A DNA stretch of 64,000 nt from Chryseomonas sp014190935. GTDB taxonomy: Bacteria > Pseudomonadota > Gammaproteobacteria > Pseudomonadales > Pseudomonadaceae. The DNA lies in contig NZ_JACHVV010000001.1 in NCBI RefSeq assembly GCF_014190935.1, forward strand, positions 1,178,001 through 1,242,000, read 5' to 3'. The translations under genes and the position numbers were made by a program. This document shows positions 50,600 to 60,846 of the stretch, piece by piece. Position 1 is the first letter of the stretch. Each line of letters starts with the position of its first letter. The notes under the pieces were generated by a model that was not told where the DNA came from, did not search any database, and was given only the letters and a program-made list of their open reading frames with translations.

Positions 50600-52096
50600 T
50601 CAGGCCGGCTGGTCGAGCTGCAGCACGCGGGTGGTGCGCTCGCGCACTTCGCGCAGCAGTTCGGGTTCTTCCGCCAGCTTGTGGCCGAAGGCCGGGAACA
50701 TGGTGCGCAGCTTGGCCTGCCAGTCTTCGCTCTGGAAGCGGCCGGGGAAGCAGCGCTCCACCAGGGTCAGCATGATGGACACCGAGGTGGAGGCACCCGG
50801 GGAGGCGCCCAGCAGGGCGGCGATGGTGCCGTCACCGGAGGCGACGATCTCGGTGCCGAACTGCAGGACACCGCCTTTCTGCGGATCCTTCTTGATGATC
50901 TGCACCCGCTGGCCCGCCACTTCCAGGCGCCAGTCCTGCTTGCGCACGGCCGGGTAGAAGGCGCGCAATTCCTCGACGCGCTGGTCGAAGGACTGCAGCA
51001 CCTGGCCGACCAGGTAGCGGGTCAGCGGCATGTTGTCCCGCGCCACGGCGAGCATGGGGCCGATGTTGCCCGACTTGATCGACTTGGGCAGGTCGAGGAA
51101 GGAACCCCGCTTGAGGAACTTGGTGGTGAAGCCGGCGAAGGGCCCGAACAGCAGCGACTTCTTGCCATCCACCACCCGGGTGTCCAGGTGCGGGACCGAC
51201 ATCGGTGGCGAGTTGACCCCGGCCAGGCCGTAGACCTTGGCCTGGTGGCGCTCGACGATGTGCGGATCGTCGCAGCGCAGCCACTGGCCGCTCACCGGGA
51301 AGCCGCCATAGCCGGCGCCCTCGGGAATGCCCGACTTCTGCAGCAGCGGCAGGGCCGCGCCACCGGCGCCGAGAAACACGAACTTGGCGATCAGCGTCCG
51401 GGTGGCGCCCGAGCGACTGTCTTCGATGGTCAGGCGCCAGCGCTGGTCGGCTTCGCGAGTCAGATCCACCACCTTCTGGTTGTAACGGACCTGGGTGCCG
51501 GGGCGGGTCTGCAGGTGACCCAGCAGGCTCATGGTCAGGGCGCCGAAGTTGACGTCGGTACCCCCGGCCACGTGGGTCGCGGCCACGGCTTCGGTGGCCG
51601 GCCGGCCTTCCATCACCAGCGGCATCCACTCGCGCAGCTTGGCGTGGTCCTCGGAATACTCCATGCCGTCGAAGCAGGCGTGATCCTTGAGGGCGTCATA
51701 GCGCTTGCGCAGGAAGGCCATGTCCTTGGCGCCATGCACGAAGGACATGTGCGGCACCGGGCTGATGAAGGCGCGCGGCGAGCCGAAGTGGCCTTCTTCC
51801 ACCAGATAGGACCAGAACTGCTTGGAGGCCTCGAACATGCCGTTGATGCTGAGGGCCTTGGTGATGTCGATGCTGCCGTCCGCCTTTTCCGGCGTGTAGT
51901 TCAACTCGCAGAGGGCCGCATGGCCGGTTCCGGCGTTGTTCCAGGGGTTGGAACTCTCCGCCGCGCCTACGTCGAGCAGTTCGAGTACCTCGACGGTACT
52001 CGTGGGCTCCAGTTCCTTGAGCATGACCGCCAGGGTCGCGCTCATGATTCCCGCGCCGACGAAAACGAAATCCGACTCTTCGTTACCACTGTGCAT
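50600..52096 (-). CDS. mqo: malate:quinone oxidoreductase
   Basis: 498 aa FAD enzyme oxidising malate to oxaloacetate and passing electrons to quinone at the membrane. The FAD-binding start is SDFVFVGAGIMSATLAVMLKEL. NNAGTGHAALCELNYTP, VAGGTDVNFGALT, FLGAGGAALPLLQKSGIPEG and SPGASTSVSIML are typical Mqo segments. Ends LQLDQPA. A hairpin (GATGGCCC-GCCAGT-GGGCCATC, about 50572-50593) lies just past the stop. Preceded by a 400-bp non-coding region. Confidence 0.96.
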   Translation of the reverse strand: MHSGNEESDFVFVGAGIMSATLAVMLKELEPTSTVEVLELLDVGAAESSNPWNNAGTGHAALCELNYTPEKADGSIDITKALSINGMFEASKQFWSYLVEEGHFGSPRAFISPVPHMSFVHGAKDMAFLRKRYDALKDHACFDGMEYSEDHAKLREWMPLVMEGRPATEAVAATHVAGGTDVNFGALTMSLLGHLQTRPGTQVRYNQKVVDLTREADQRWRLTIEDSRSGATRTLIAKFVFLGAGGAALPLLQKSGIPEGAGYGGFPVSGQWLRCDDPHIVERHQAKVYGLAGVNSPPMSVPHLDTRVVDGKKSLLFGPFAGFTTKFLKRGSFLDLPKSIKSGNIGPMLAVARDNMPLTRYLVGQVLQSFDQRVEELRAFYPAVRKQDWRLEVAGQRVQIIKKDPQKGGVLQFGTEIVASGDGTIAALLGASPGASTSVSIMLTLVERCFPGRFQSEDWQAKLRTMFPAFGHKLAEEPELLREVRERTTRVLQLDQPA

Positions 52097-52508
52097 TCAT
52101 CGTACTCCTGAGACAGTGTCTCGCTTTACACCTGAGGGAGAGCGGGCGTCGGAGCCCGACCTCGAGTTGGGCAACCCCTGGCTGGCCGCAAGCGGCCGGG
52201 CAGGGGTGGGCAACCGGTAGGGCATGGCAGTCAGTTGCGACAGCGGCCGTCCGGCAATGTTCTGATTTATTGAATGGGGGCCAAGCGTCCCGGCGGGCCG
52301 GCGAAGGCCGGTGCCAGGCGGGGAGATCAGGATGCGACAGGGAACCCGTCGAGCGTGCCGGAAGGGGGCGCTACGTGTTACGAGACGTGGCAGGAGACCC
52401 CTGGTCTCCCGGCGCAAACGATAGGTGATGATCGCGGCGATCCTGGTCGAGTACCCGTTTCGGTGCGAAATGATACCTAGGGTAACTGTTTAGGGCACCC
52501 TCTATTTT
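52097..52508. other. 412-bp non-coding region upstream of mqo
   Basis: No credible coding frame on either strand. It must hold the mqo promoter (minus strand). Short GC stems are visible, such as GGCCGCAAGCGGCC near 52180-52193 and GGCCGGCGAAGGCCGG near 52302. The 3' portion toward 52470-52508 turns AT-richer. I see no recognisable riboswitch. Confidence 0.5.
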
Positions 52509-52544
52509 GTTCGTGTAGTGGGTCGCGCGACCCACTACACGAAC
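52509..52544. repeat. perfect 36-bp palindrome
   Basis: GTTCGTGTAGTGGGTCGC (52509-52526) is followed immediately by its exact reverse complement (52527-52544), with no spacer. It lies 6 bp past the stop of the ABC-F gene. The expected U-tract for a terminator is absent on the ABC-F strand (AAAATAG follows). Confidence 0.95.
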
Positions 52545-52550
52545 CCCGGG

Positions 52551-54140
<1,590 letters not shown>

Positions 54141-54380
54141 GGGAGTTACCTGTAAGGGGTTTCAGACCGGAGTTCGGCCGCTGTCCGGGCCGGCGGGCGG
54201 CCAGGACAGAGCGTTTCGATCGGACGGGCAGAGGTCCAGCGGGCAGGCTCGATGGGCAGCGACGGTGCGCGGCGGCCTGGCTGGGCTGCGGTAAAGGCGG
54301 GCGGTGCCCGACATGCCGCCTATTGTGTCATAGCTGCGAGGTCGTTTGTACGGGGCAGGCGGCGGCCGGGTGTCGCTGGA

Positions 54381-54797
54381 CTAGCGGGCGGCCGGGCCGG
54401 AAGAGCCGGGACGCGGCACCACGTTCCAGACCGCTTCGGTCAGTTGATCCAGCGTCCAGGGCTTGTGCAGGAAGGGTATCCCGGACGGAATGTCATTGCG
54501 CAGGCCGGCGTAGCCGGACATCAGCACGAAGGGCACCCCCGGCCAGCGTTCGCTGACGATCCTGGCCAGTTGGACGCCGTCGATCACGCCCGGCATCCGT
54601 ACGTTGGACACCACCACATTGACCTGCTGCCAATGCAATTCGAGAAACTGCAGGGCGGCGTCGGCGGTGCCGAAGGTCTCCACATGGAAGCCCTCCTGCT
54701 TGAGGACCTCGCGGACCAGGGCCTGGAGCAGCAATTCGTCCTCGGCGACGACGGCGAGCAGATTCGAGGTGCTGGCGGAGCGGGTCGGCGTATCCAT
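54381..54797 (-). CDS. single-domain receiver protein lacking the phospho-acceptor Asp
   Basis: 138 aa CheY-like receiver with short tails and no output domain. The acidic pocket is present (AVVAEDELLLQ), as are the switch Ser (LMSGYAG) and the Lys (FLHKPW). The acceptor position reads VVVSNVRMPGVIDG, with Asn65 (codon AAC) where Asp is expected. It therefore cannot be phosphorylated in the usual way and may act as a pseudo-receiver. Single gene, minus strand, downstream of a 250-bp gap. Confidence 0.85.
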   Translation of the reverse strand: MDTPTRSASTSNLLAVVAEDELLLQALVREVLKQEGFHVETFGTADAALQFLELHWQQVNVVVSNVRMPGVIDGVQLARIVSERWPGVPFVLMSGYAGLRNDIPSGIPFLHKPWTLDQLTEAVWNVVPRPGSSGPAAR

Positions 54798-55049
54798 AGG
54801 CAGGCAGTCCAGGGTGGGAGGATCCCTGAAGTCTAGTCAGCCGCCGGCCAGATTGCTGGCCAATGGCCCGGATAAGCGCTGATCTTTGCCGGGATGGACC
54901 TTCACGTCCAGGCAGCGGATTCGCGCGAAGGCTCTGGCAAGGGGTAGACGCCGCTTGGCGGTCGGGCGACGTGCGGTAAGCGTCCGGATGAAACATCTGG
55001 CGCCGCCGACCTACTAATCTCTGAGACCGACCGGCACAGGAGCCACGGC

Positions 55050-55244
55050 ATGATCCTTTCTCTTTCTCCCGCGCCCGACACCACCTCGCCGCTGGCCCTC
55101 TGGCTGGGTGGCGATCAGGCACCGCTCAACGACTCCGACATGGCCGACGAGGAAATCGATACCGAGATCCCCGACGAGGTGGTCGAGAATCTGACCGAAC
55201 CCGCCAAGCCGCCGGCGCCGATTCCGGATCCCGGTCCGCTGTAG
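55050..55244 (+). CDS. small acidic hypothetical protein (64 aa)
   Basis: 64 aa with AGGAG nine bases before the ATG. Composition is acidic and proline-rich: LWLGGDQAPLNDSDMADEEI, then DTEIPDEVVENLTEPAKPP and APIPDPGPL. No signal peptide or membrane helix, probably unstructured. No family recognised. The good ribosome site and biased composition support it; it stands alone between a receiver gene and convergent MFS genes. Confidence 0.5.
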   Translation: MILSLSPAPDTTSPLALWLGGDQAPLNDSDMADEEIDTEIPDEVVENLTEPAKPPAPIPDPGPL

Positions 55245-55317
55245 GCGCTGTGGAAGGCCGGCATTCACCTGCCGCTGGGCGATTCGGCAGCCGCCTGCCG
55301 CTGGCGCTGCCAGCCGG

Positions 55318-56526
55318 TCAGGCTGCCGTCTGGTCGGGACGCTCGCGCAGCGCGCGGCGATAGAGCAGGGCGCTGAGGCCCAGGCCGGCCAGGGCCATGA
55401 GGCCGGCGAACAGGAAGATGGCGCTGAAACCGAAGCCGTTGGCGATGGCCCCGGCCAGCGGACCGGTGATGCCCAGCGCTAGGTCCAGGCATAGCGAGTA
55501 GGCGCCCAGCGCGGCACTGCGATTGGTGGGCGGTACCTTGACGATGGCCTCCACCCCCAGGGCGGGATAGACCAGCGACAGCCCGAAGCCGGCCATGGCC
55601 GCGCCGATCAGTGCCATCTGCGGCGTGACCGCCAGCCAGAGCAGCAGCAGACCCAGGGTCTCGACGGTGAAACAGGCCAGGGCGACCCGAAAGCCGCCCA
55701 GTTTGTTAATGGTGCCGGCGAACAGCAGCCGCGCACAGATGAAGGCGGCACCGAAGGCGGTGAGGCAGAAGGCGGCGTTGGGCCAGCCATTGCTCGCATA
55801 GTAGAGCGTGACGAAGGTGGCGATGGCGCCGAAGCCGACGGAGCTTAGCAGCAGGCAGAGGCCAAAGGGGCTGATGCGCCAGAACACCTTGTGAAAGGGC
55901 AGGCGCTCACCGGGAATCACCGGTGCCGGTTCCTTGTTCCAGGCCAGCGCCAGGCCCAGCGCACCCAGCAGCGCGATGGCCACGCCCAGGCTCCACAGGC
56001 CCAGGCCTGCGACCATGGCCACACCCAGCGGTGCGCCGATTGCGAGAGCGCCGTAGGCAGCGATGCCGTTCCAGGAGATCACCTTGCTCACGTGCTGCAT
56101 GCCGACGCTGCCCATGCCCCAGCTCAGGCAGCCGGTGCCTATCATGGCCTGGGACATGCCGAGGATGACCCGGCCGACGATCAGCAGGCCCAGGCTGAGG
56201 CCGGGCACGCTCTGCAGCGAGGTCGCCAGCAGGGTCAGTACACCGCAGGCGACGCAGCCGAACAGGCCGTAGATCACCCCGCGCTTGGCGCCGATGCTGT
56301 CGGCCAGCTTGCCGGCCAGGGGCCGGGTGAACAGGGTGGCGAGGTACTGGATGCTGATCGCCAGCCCCGCGATTACCGAGCCGTAGCCGAGATCGTCGTG
56401 AACGTAGCCCGGCAGGATCGCCAGCGGCAGGCCGATCGCCAGGAACAGCAGGAAGCTGAAGACGACGATCGAAACGATACGCAGCGTGACGGCGAGCGAG
56501 GTAGCGGGAGGGGCGGTCGTGGTCAT
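55318..56526 (-). CDS. MFS transporter A of a tandem pair
   Basis: 402 aa from the ATG overlapping the upstream MFS stop (ATGA, 56523-56526). Twelve-helix major facilitator, YhhS/YfcJ-like: LAIGLPLAILPGYVHDDLGYGSVIAGLAISIQYLATLFTRPLAGKLADSIGAKR contains the loop 2-3 motif. VISWNGIAAYGALAIGAPLGV is the mid motif C, and FVTLYYASNGWPNAAFCLTAFGAAF is the start of the second half. Its substrate is unknown. It is paralogous to the preceding gene over its entire length and exactly as long. Confidence 0.9.
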   Translation of the reverse strand: MTTTAPPATSLAVTLRIVSIVVFSFLLFLAIGLPLAILPGYVHDDLGYGSVIAGLAISIQYLATLFTRPLAGKLADSIGAKRGVIYGLFGCVACGVLTLLATSLQSVPGLSLGLLIVGRVILGMSQAMIGTGCLSWGMGSVGMQHVSKVISWNGIAAYGALAIGAPLGVAMVAGLGLWSLGVAIALLGALGLALAWNKEPAPVIPGERLPFHKVFWRISPFGLCLLLSSVGFGAIATFVTLYYASNGWPNAAFCLTAFGAAFICARLLFAGTINKLGGFRVALACFTVETLGLLLLWLAVTPQMALIGAAMAGFGLSLVYPALGVEAIVKVPPTNRSAALGAYSLCLDLALGITGPLAGAIANGFGFSAIFLFAGLMALAGLGLSALLYRRALRERPDQTAA

Positions 56527-57731
56527 GACTGTTCTCGAGAGGACTCGTCGAAACGGCAGAGGAGGCGAACGCTGAGGGCCAGGCCGGCGAGCGCGGCCAG
56601 GGCGGCGCAGAGAAAGCTGGCTGCATAGCCGAAATGGGTGGCCACGGCGCCGATCAGGGGGCCGGTGACCGCCAGCGAAAGGTCGATGAATACCGAGTAG
56701 CCGGCCAGGGCGGCGCCCCGGTTGGAGGATGGAACCCGCTGCACGGCTTCCACGGCCAGGGCCGGGAACACCAGCGAGAAACCGATCCCGGTGAGGGCGG
56801 CGCCGGCCAGGGCGGTGGTCACGCTGGGCGCCAGCCAGAGGATGGCCAGGCCCACGGCCTCCACCGCCAGGCTGACGATGGCGACGCGAAAGCCGCCATG
56901 GCGATTGATGGCGTTGGCACAGACCAAGCGCACCCCGATGAAGAAGGAACCGAACACGGTCAGGCACAGGGCCGCGCCGCTCCAGCCCTGACTGGCGTAA
57001 TAGAGGGTGATGAAGGTCGCCAGGGTACCGAAGCCGATGCCGCCCAGCGCCAGGCCGAGGCCGAAGGGCAGGACCCGGCCCAGCACGGTGGTGAAGGGCA
57101 GGCGTTCGCCGCGGACCGGGACGATGGGCGGACGGGGCTTGGCGATGCGATAACCCACGGCAGCCAGACCGATGATGCTGACTCCCATGATCCACAGCCC
57201 CAGGGTATCTACCAGCACGACGCCCAGCGGCGCGCCTATGGCCAGGGCGCCGTAGCTGGCGACGCCGTTCCAGGAGATCACCTTGGCGGTGTTGGTCGGA
57301 CCGACCCGGCCGATCGCCCAGGAGATGGCGCCGGTGCCCGAAAGGCTTTCGGCGCAACCCAGCACCAGCCGACCGAGCAGCAGGGCGGTGAGGCTGACCC
57401 AGGGCCAGGCCTGCAGGAGCACCGAGGCCAGCATCAGGACACCGCTGAGGCCGCAGCCGAGCATGCCGTAGAGCACCGACTGCTTGGCGCCCACGGTATC
57501 GATGATGCGTCCGGCATGGGAGCGCGAGAACAGCGTCGCCAGGTACTGACTGCTGATCACCAGGCCGGCGATGATGGAGTTGAAACCCAGCTGGTCATGC
57601 ACGTAGCCCGGCAGCACGGCCAGGGGGATGCCGATGGTAAGGTAGGCGATAAAGGTGAAGAGCACCGTGCCCAGGGTAATGCGGGTGGCCAGAGCGGGTG
57701 AGGGTGCGGGCGGTAGGCTGGCGGTCGACAT
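56523..57731 (-). CDS. MFS transporter B of a tandem pair
   Basis: 402 aa from the ATG complementary to 57729-57731. Aligns end to end with the following gene: LTIGIPLAVLPGYVHDQLGFNSIIAGLVISSQYLATLFSRSHAGRIIDTVGAKQ, VISWNGVASYGALAIGAPLGVVLV, TFITLYYASQGWSGAALCLTVFGSFF. In loop 2-3 the usual RPLAGK is RSHAGR, so the two copies have diverged at functional positions. Twelve helices; substrate unknown, possibly an efflux of small organic molecules. Heads the two-gene operon, divergent from DUF192. Confidence 0.9.
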   Translation of the reverse strand: MSTASLPPAPSPALATRITLGTVLFTFIAYLTIGIPLAVLPGYVHDQLGFNSIIAGLVISSQYLATLFSRSHAGRIIDTVGAKQSVLYGMLGCGLSGVLMLASVLLQAWPWVSLTALLLGRLVLGCAESLSGTGAISWAIGRVGPTNTAKVISWNGVASYGALAIGAPLGVVLVDTLGLWIMGVSIIGLAAVGYRIAKPRPPIVPVRGERLPFTTVLGRVLPFGLGLALGGIGFGTLATFITLYYASQGWSGAALCLTVFGSFFIGVRLVCANAINRHGGFRVAIVSLAVEAVGLAILWLAPSVTTALAGAALTGIGFSLVFPALAVEAVQRVPSSNRGAALAGYSVFIDLSLAVTGPLIGAVATHFGYAASFLCAALAALAGLALSVRLLCRFDESSREQS

Positions 57732-57795
57732 CGGACTCGAGAGGTTGTCTGACAATGTGGGATAGATTGCTTTCGTCCGGTAAAGGTCACATGCG

Positions 57796-58278
57796 ATGAC
57801 GTTTTTTGTCCATGCGCGCGAGGAAGCGAAGCGGGTGCCAGCTTGTGGTCGGGGCGGTTTCCTGCTGTTCGCCGCCCTGGTGGCCATGCCCGGCTGGGCG
57901 GCGGAGCGGCTCGAATTGCGGATCGCCGAGCAGCGCCTGGCCGTCGAGGTGGCGGCGACGCCTGCACAGCGGGCTCAGGGACTCATGGGCCGACCGCCAC
58001 TGGGCGCCCGCGAAGGCATGCTGTTCGTTTTCGCCGGAGATGACGAACGCTGCCTGTGGATGCGCGACACCCCCAGCGCCCTGGCCGCCGCCTTCATCGA
58101 TGCGAGCGGCAGGCTCCTCAATGCCGTCGAGATGCAGCCACTGACCGATACCCGCCATTGCTCGAGGGCCCCAGCGCGCTACGCGCTGGAAACCCAGGCC
58201 GGCTGGTTTTCGACGCATGGGATCAAAACGGGCGAACGTGTGCAGGGGCTGGAGAGGGTTGCGCCTGCCTCTCGCTAG
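57796..58278 (+). CDS. DUF192 family exported protein
   Basis: 160 aa. An N-terminal hydrophobic stretch (GGFLLFAALVAMPGWAA) acts as a signal after a charged leader, so the start may be internal. The DUF192 core is complete: AQRAQGLMGRPPLGAREGMLFVF, CLWMRDTPSALAAAFIDASGRLLNAVEMQPLTD and YALETQAGWFSTHGIKTGERV. Function of the family is unknown. The gene is divergent from the MFS pair. Confidence 0.87.
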   Translation: MTFFVHAREEAKRVPACGRGGFLLFAALVAMPGWAAERLELRIAEQRLAVEVAATPAQRAQGLMGRPPLGAREGMLFVFAGDDERCLWMRDTPSALAAAFIDASGRLLNAVEMQPLTDTRHCSRAPARYALETQAGWFSTHGIKTGERVQGLERVAPASR

Positions 58279-58487
58279 CAGAAGGCTCAGTTATCAATTT
58301 TATTATTATATTTTCCTTTAAAATCATATGTATGCGTTATTTTATTGAACTGGATTAGAAATTACTTTTAAGAAGTTACTTTAGGTTTTTTTGCGCGTCG
58401 TCGGCAGCTGACCCTTGCGCCTGCAACGCACTGGCGTGCTTGTGTGCCTCGCACCTCTTCCCGCCACCGGCCTGGCGTCGCCGTTCG
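58279..58487. other. AT-rich convergent intergenic region
   Basis: Between the DUF192 stop and the convergent PstS-OmpA stop. From about 58283 to 58393 the sequence is strikingly AT-rich (runs such as TTTTATTATTATATTTTCC and TTACTTTAGGTTTTTTT), in sharp contrast to the GC-rich surroundings, and then abruptly returns to high GC. No coding frame, tRNA or clear hairpin. Possibly a remnant of imported DNA or a protein-binding site. Confidence 0.6.
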
Positions 58488-59843
58488 CTAGTGAATCCAG
58501 GCCTCGACACGGCGGTTCTTCACCCGGCCGTTGGGCGACAGTCCGGCGACCGGTAGCTGGTCGCCGAGGGAAAGCAGTTCGCTGGCGAAGGCTTGCTGGT
58601 GACGCAACGCCGTGGCCACCGCGGTGGCACGCAGGCGCGCCAGCAGGGCTGCGCGTGCCGGATCCTCAGTGGCATCGTTGAAGCCCACCAGGATCAGCTG
58701 CCGGTTGGCGTTCTCCGGCTGGCGCATGAAGGCGGCCAGCCGCTCGACATCACGCAGCGCCTTGTTGTCCAGGCGCGCGCTGCCGGCGGTGAAGCGGAAG
58801 TTGACCGTGAGGCGCTGCGACCTACGCGCCAGCTCGCTGTAGGCGGATGGCATGCCACGGGTGTCGCCTATGGTCAGAGGCTCGATGCGCTGGGCGACGA
58901 AGCCGCTTTGCTGCACCACCGCCTGACCCGCCGGAGTCTGGCTGAACTCCAGCAGGCTGCGCGCCCAGTCCGAGCGTTGGGCAGGCGGGCCATAGAGGAA
59001 GAGGCGGCGGGCGAGCGGATAGTCCTCGGTGGCGATGCTGGCCTCGCTGGGGGCGATGGCGCGGCCTTCGCCATCGCGCAGGGCCAGCTTTGGCGACGTG
59101 GCCGCCGCTGCCAGGCTGGTGAAGCCGATGCCGGCGGGATCCTCGGCTACCCGCTGCGCCAGTTCCTCGTTGGACTCGAAGCGCCTGGCGGCGGCGCCCA
59201 GGCGTTTGCCGGCAGGATTCAGGACCAGCTCGCGAAAGGTATCGTAGGTGCCCGAGCGATCATCCCGCGCATAGAGCCGGATCGGGCCGGGCGTGCCGCC
59301 CAGTTGCTGCCAGTCGCTGAGGTCACCGGAGAAGATCTGCGCCAGCTGCTGCAGATCGAGCTCCCGTAGCGGATTGCCGGGATGCACGATGATCGCCAGG
59401 CCGTCCAGGCCGATGACGTACTCCGCCTCCTTGCTGCGTAGGTCACCCAGGCCGGCCAGGGTGCTCACCTCGCTGTCGGTGATGGGGCGCGACGCCGCGG
59501 CGATATCGGTGGTACCCGCGGCCAGGGCGGTAAAGCCGGTACTGGAACCATGGGCCGCGATCTGCACGGCCACGCTAGTGCCGTTCGGGGCGCGCGCCAC
59601 CAGGTGCCACTCGTCCATCACCGCGGTGGGTACCACCTGGGGCTCGCGGTAGCCGCGCTCGCCGAGCAGGGCCGCCACCAGGCGCGGACCGAGGCGGGCA
59701 TTGATGGTGTTGGAGCCCTGCAGGCGCAGGAGGGTGGTCGTTGATTCGCTGGCCAGCAGGGGTGAAGGCAGCAGCGGAAGCAAGGTCGCGAGCACCGCTC
59801 GCCGCAGCAGGGCGCGGCGGAATACCGGGGCGGAGCAATTCAT
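58488..59843 (-). CDS. PstS-like phosphate-binding domain fused to OmpA domain
   Basis: 451 aa with a signal peptide (RALLRRAVLATLLPLLPSPLLA). Residues 38-310 are a PstS-type solute-binding fold: LLRLQGSNTINARLGPRLV, IAAHGSSTGFTALAAGTTDIAAASRPI, GLDGLAIIVHPGNPLREL, RDDRSGTYDTFRELVL. Residues 335-451 are an OmpA-like peptidoglycan-binding domain: VNFRFTAGSARLDNKALRDVERLA and LSPNGRVKNRRVEAWIH. It would be a periplasmic protein that binds an anion such as phosphate while held to the cell wall. No pst transport genes adjoin it. Confidence 0.9.
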   Translation of the reverse strand: MNCSAPVFRRALLRRAVLATLLPLLPSPLLASESTTTLLRLQGSNTINARLGPRLVAALLGERGYREPQVVPTAVMDEWHLVARAPNGTSVAVQIAAHGSSTGFTALAAGTTDIAAASRPITDSEVSTLAGLGDLRSKEAEYVIGLDGLAIIVHPGNPLRELDLQQLAQIFSGDLSDWQQLGGTPGPIRLYARDDRSGTYDTFRELVLNPAGKRLGAAARRFESNEELAQRVAEDPAGIGFTSLAAAATSPKLALRDGEGRAIAPSEASIATEDYPLARRLFLYGPPAQRSDWARSLLEFSQTPAGQAVVQQSGFVAQRIEPLTIGDTRGMPSAYSELARRSQRLTVNFRFTAGSARLDNKALRDVERLAAFMRQPENANRQLILVGFNDATEDPARAALLARLRATAVATALRHQQAFASELLSLGDQLPVAGLSPNGRVKNRRVEAWIH

Positions 59844-59912
59844 GGGTCGGCCTCGAGCCTAAGGCGAGGCCGACACCTTAGGGATGCCGCATGACGTCGG
59901 TGTGACAGGACC

Positions 59913-60725
59913 TCACGTCAATTCCAGCCAGATCGGCGCGTGGTCGGAGGGTTTCTCCATGCCGCGGATCTCGTAGTCCACCCCGGCGGAGACGATGCGC
60001 TCCTGCAGGCTTCGCGAAGCCAGGATGGTGTCGATGCGCAGGCCGCGCTTGGGTTCGTCTTCGAAACCGCGACTGCGATAGGGGAACCAGCTGAAGCGGT
60101 CGTCGACTTCCGGGTGCAGCTGGCGATAGCTGTCGACCAGGCCCCAGCCCAGCAGCCGCTGCATCCACTCGCGTTCTTCCGGCTGGAAGCTGCAGGCGCC
60201 GGTACGCAGCCAGCGCTTGGCATTGGCGGCGCCGATGCCGATGTCGCGATCCTGGGCCGAAATATTGAAGTCGCCCATGAGCAGCAAGGGCGTGTCCGGC
60301 GAGAAACGTTCTTCAAGTAGATTCTGAAGATCCGCGTAGAACTTCCTCTTGCCAGGGAATTTAGTTGGATGGGCGATGTTCTCGCCCTGAGGGAAATAGC
60401 CGTTCATCACTACCAGCGGCTGACCCTGGCGGTCCGCGAAGACACCATAGATGAATCTCTTCTGGGATTCCTCACCGTCGCCCGGAAAGCCCTTGTGCAG
60501 CTCCAGCGGCGCCAGGCGGGACAGCAGGGCCACGCCGTAGTGACCCTTCTGACCGTGATAGTGCACGTGATAGCCCAGGGCCTCGACCTCTGCCAGGGGA
60601 AACTGGTCATCCGAGACCTTGGTTTCCTGGAGGCCGATCACATCCGGATCATAGCGTTCGATGATGGCAGAAAGTTGATGAGGTCTTGCACGCAAGCCGT
60701 TGATATTGAAGCAGACTACCTTCAT
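59913..60725 (-). CDS. xth: exodeoxyribonuclease III
   Basis: 270 aa from the ATG complementary to 60723-60725. AP endonuclease/3'-5' exonuclease for DNA base-excision repair. Catalytic motifs are complete: NINGLRARPHQL, VIGLQETKVSDDQFP (metal Glu), GHYGVALLSR, LLMGDFNISAQDRDIGIG (Asp/Asn), LRIDTILAS and SDHAPIWLEL (Asp-His). Single gene, divergent from tamA with a 121-bp gap. Confidence 0.96.
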   Translation of the reverse strand: MKVVCFNINGLRARPHQLSAIIERYDPDVIGLQETKVSDDQFPLAEVEALGYHVHYHGQKGHYGVALLSRLAPLELHKGFPGDGEESQKRFIYGVFADRQGQPLVVMNGYFPQGENIAHPTKFPGKRKFYADLQNLLEERFSPDTPLLLMGDFNISAQDRDIGIGAANAKRWLRTGACSFQPEEREWMQRLLGWGLVDSYRQLHPEVDDRFSWFPYRSRGFEDEPKRGLRIDTILASRSLQERIVSAGVDYEIRGMEKPSDHAPIWLELT

Positions 60726-60846
60726 GACGCCCTCCCAAAACGTGGATGGCCCTAGCCTAGCAGAAAGCCTGTTGCCGAAGCGGCGACCTGGCGAACCCTG
60801 GTCACTCCCGTTTGTCTCACAGCGCAACGCCCGTTAGCATCCCTGT

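Noticed and set aside
50438..52111. 557-codon plus-strand frame opposite mqo
   Set aside because: The antisense of mqo; composition (Gly/His/Gln-rich) is typical of high-GC shadows, while the minus strand encodes a full Mqo.
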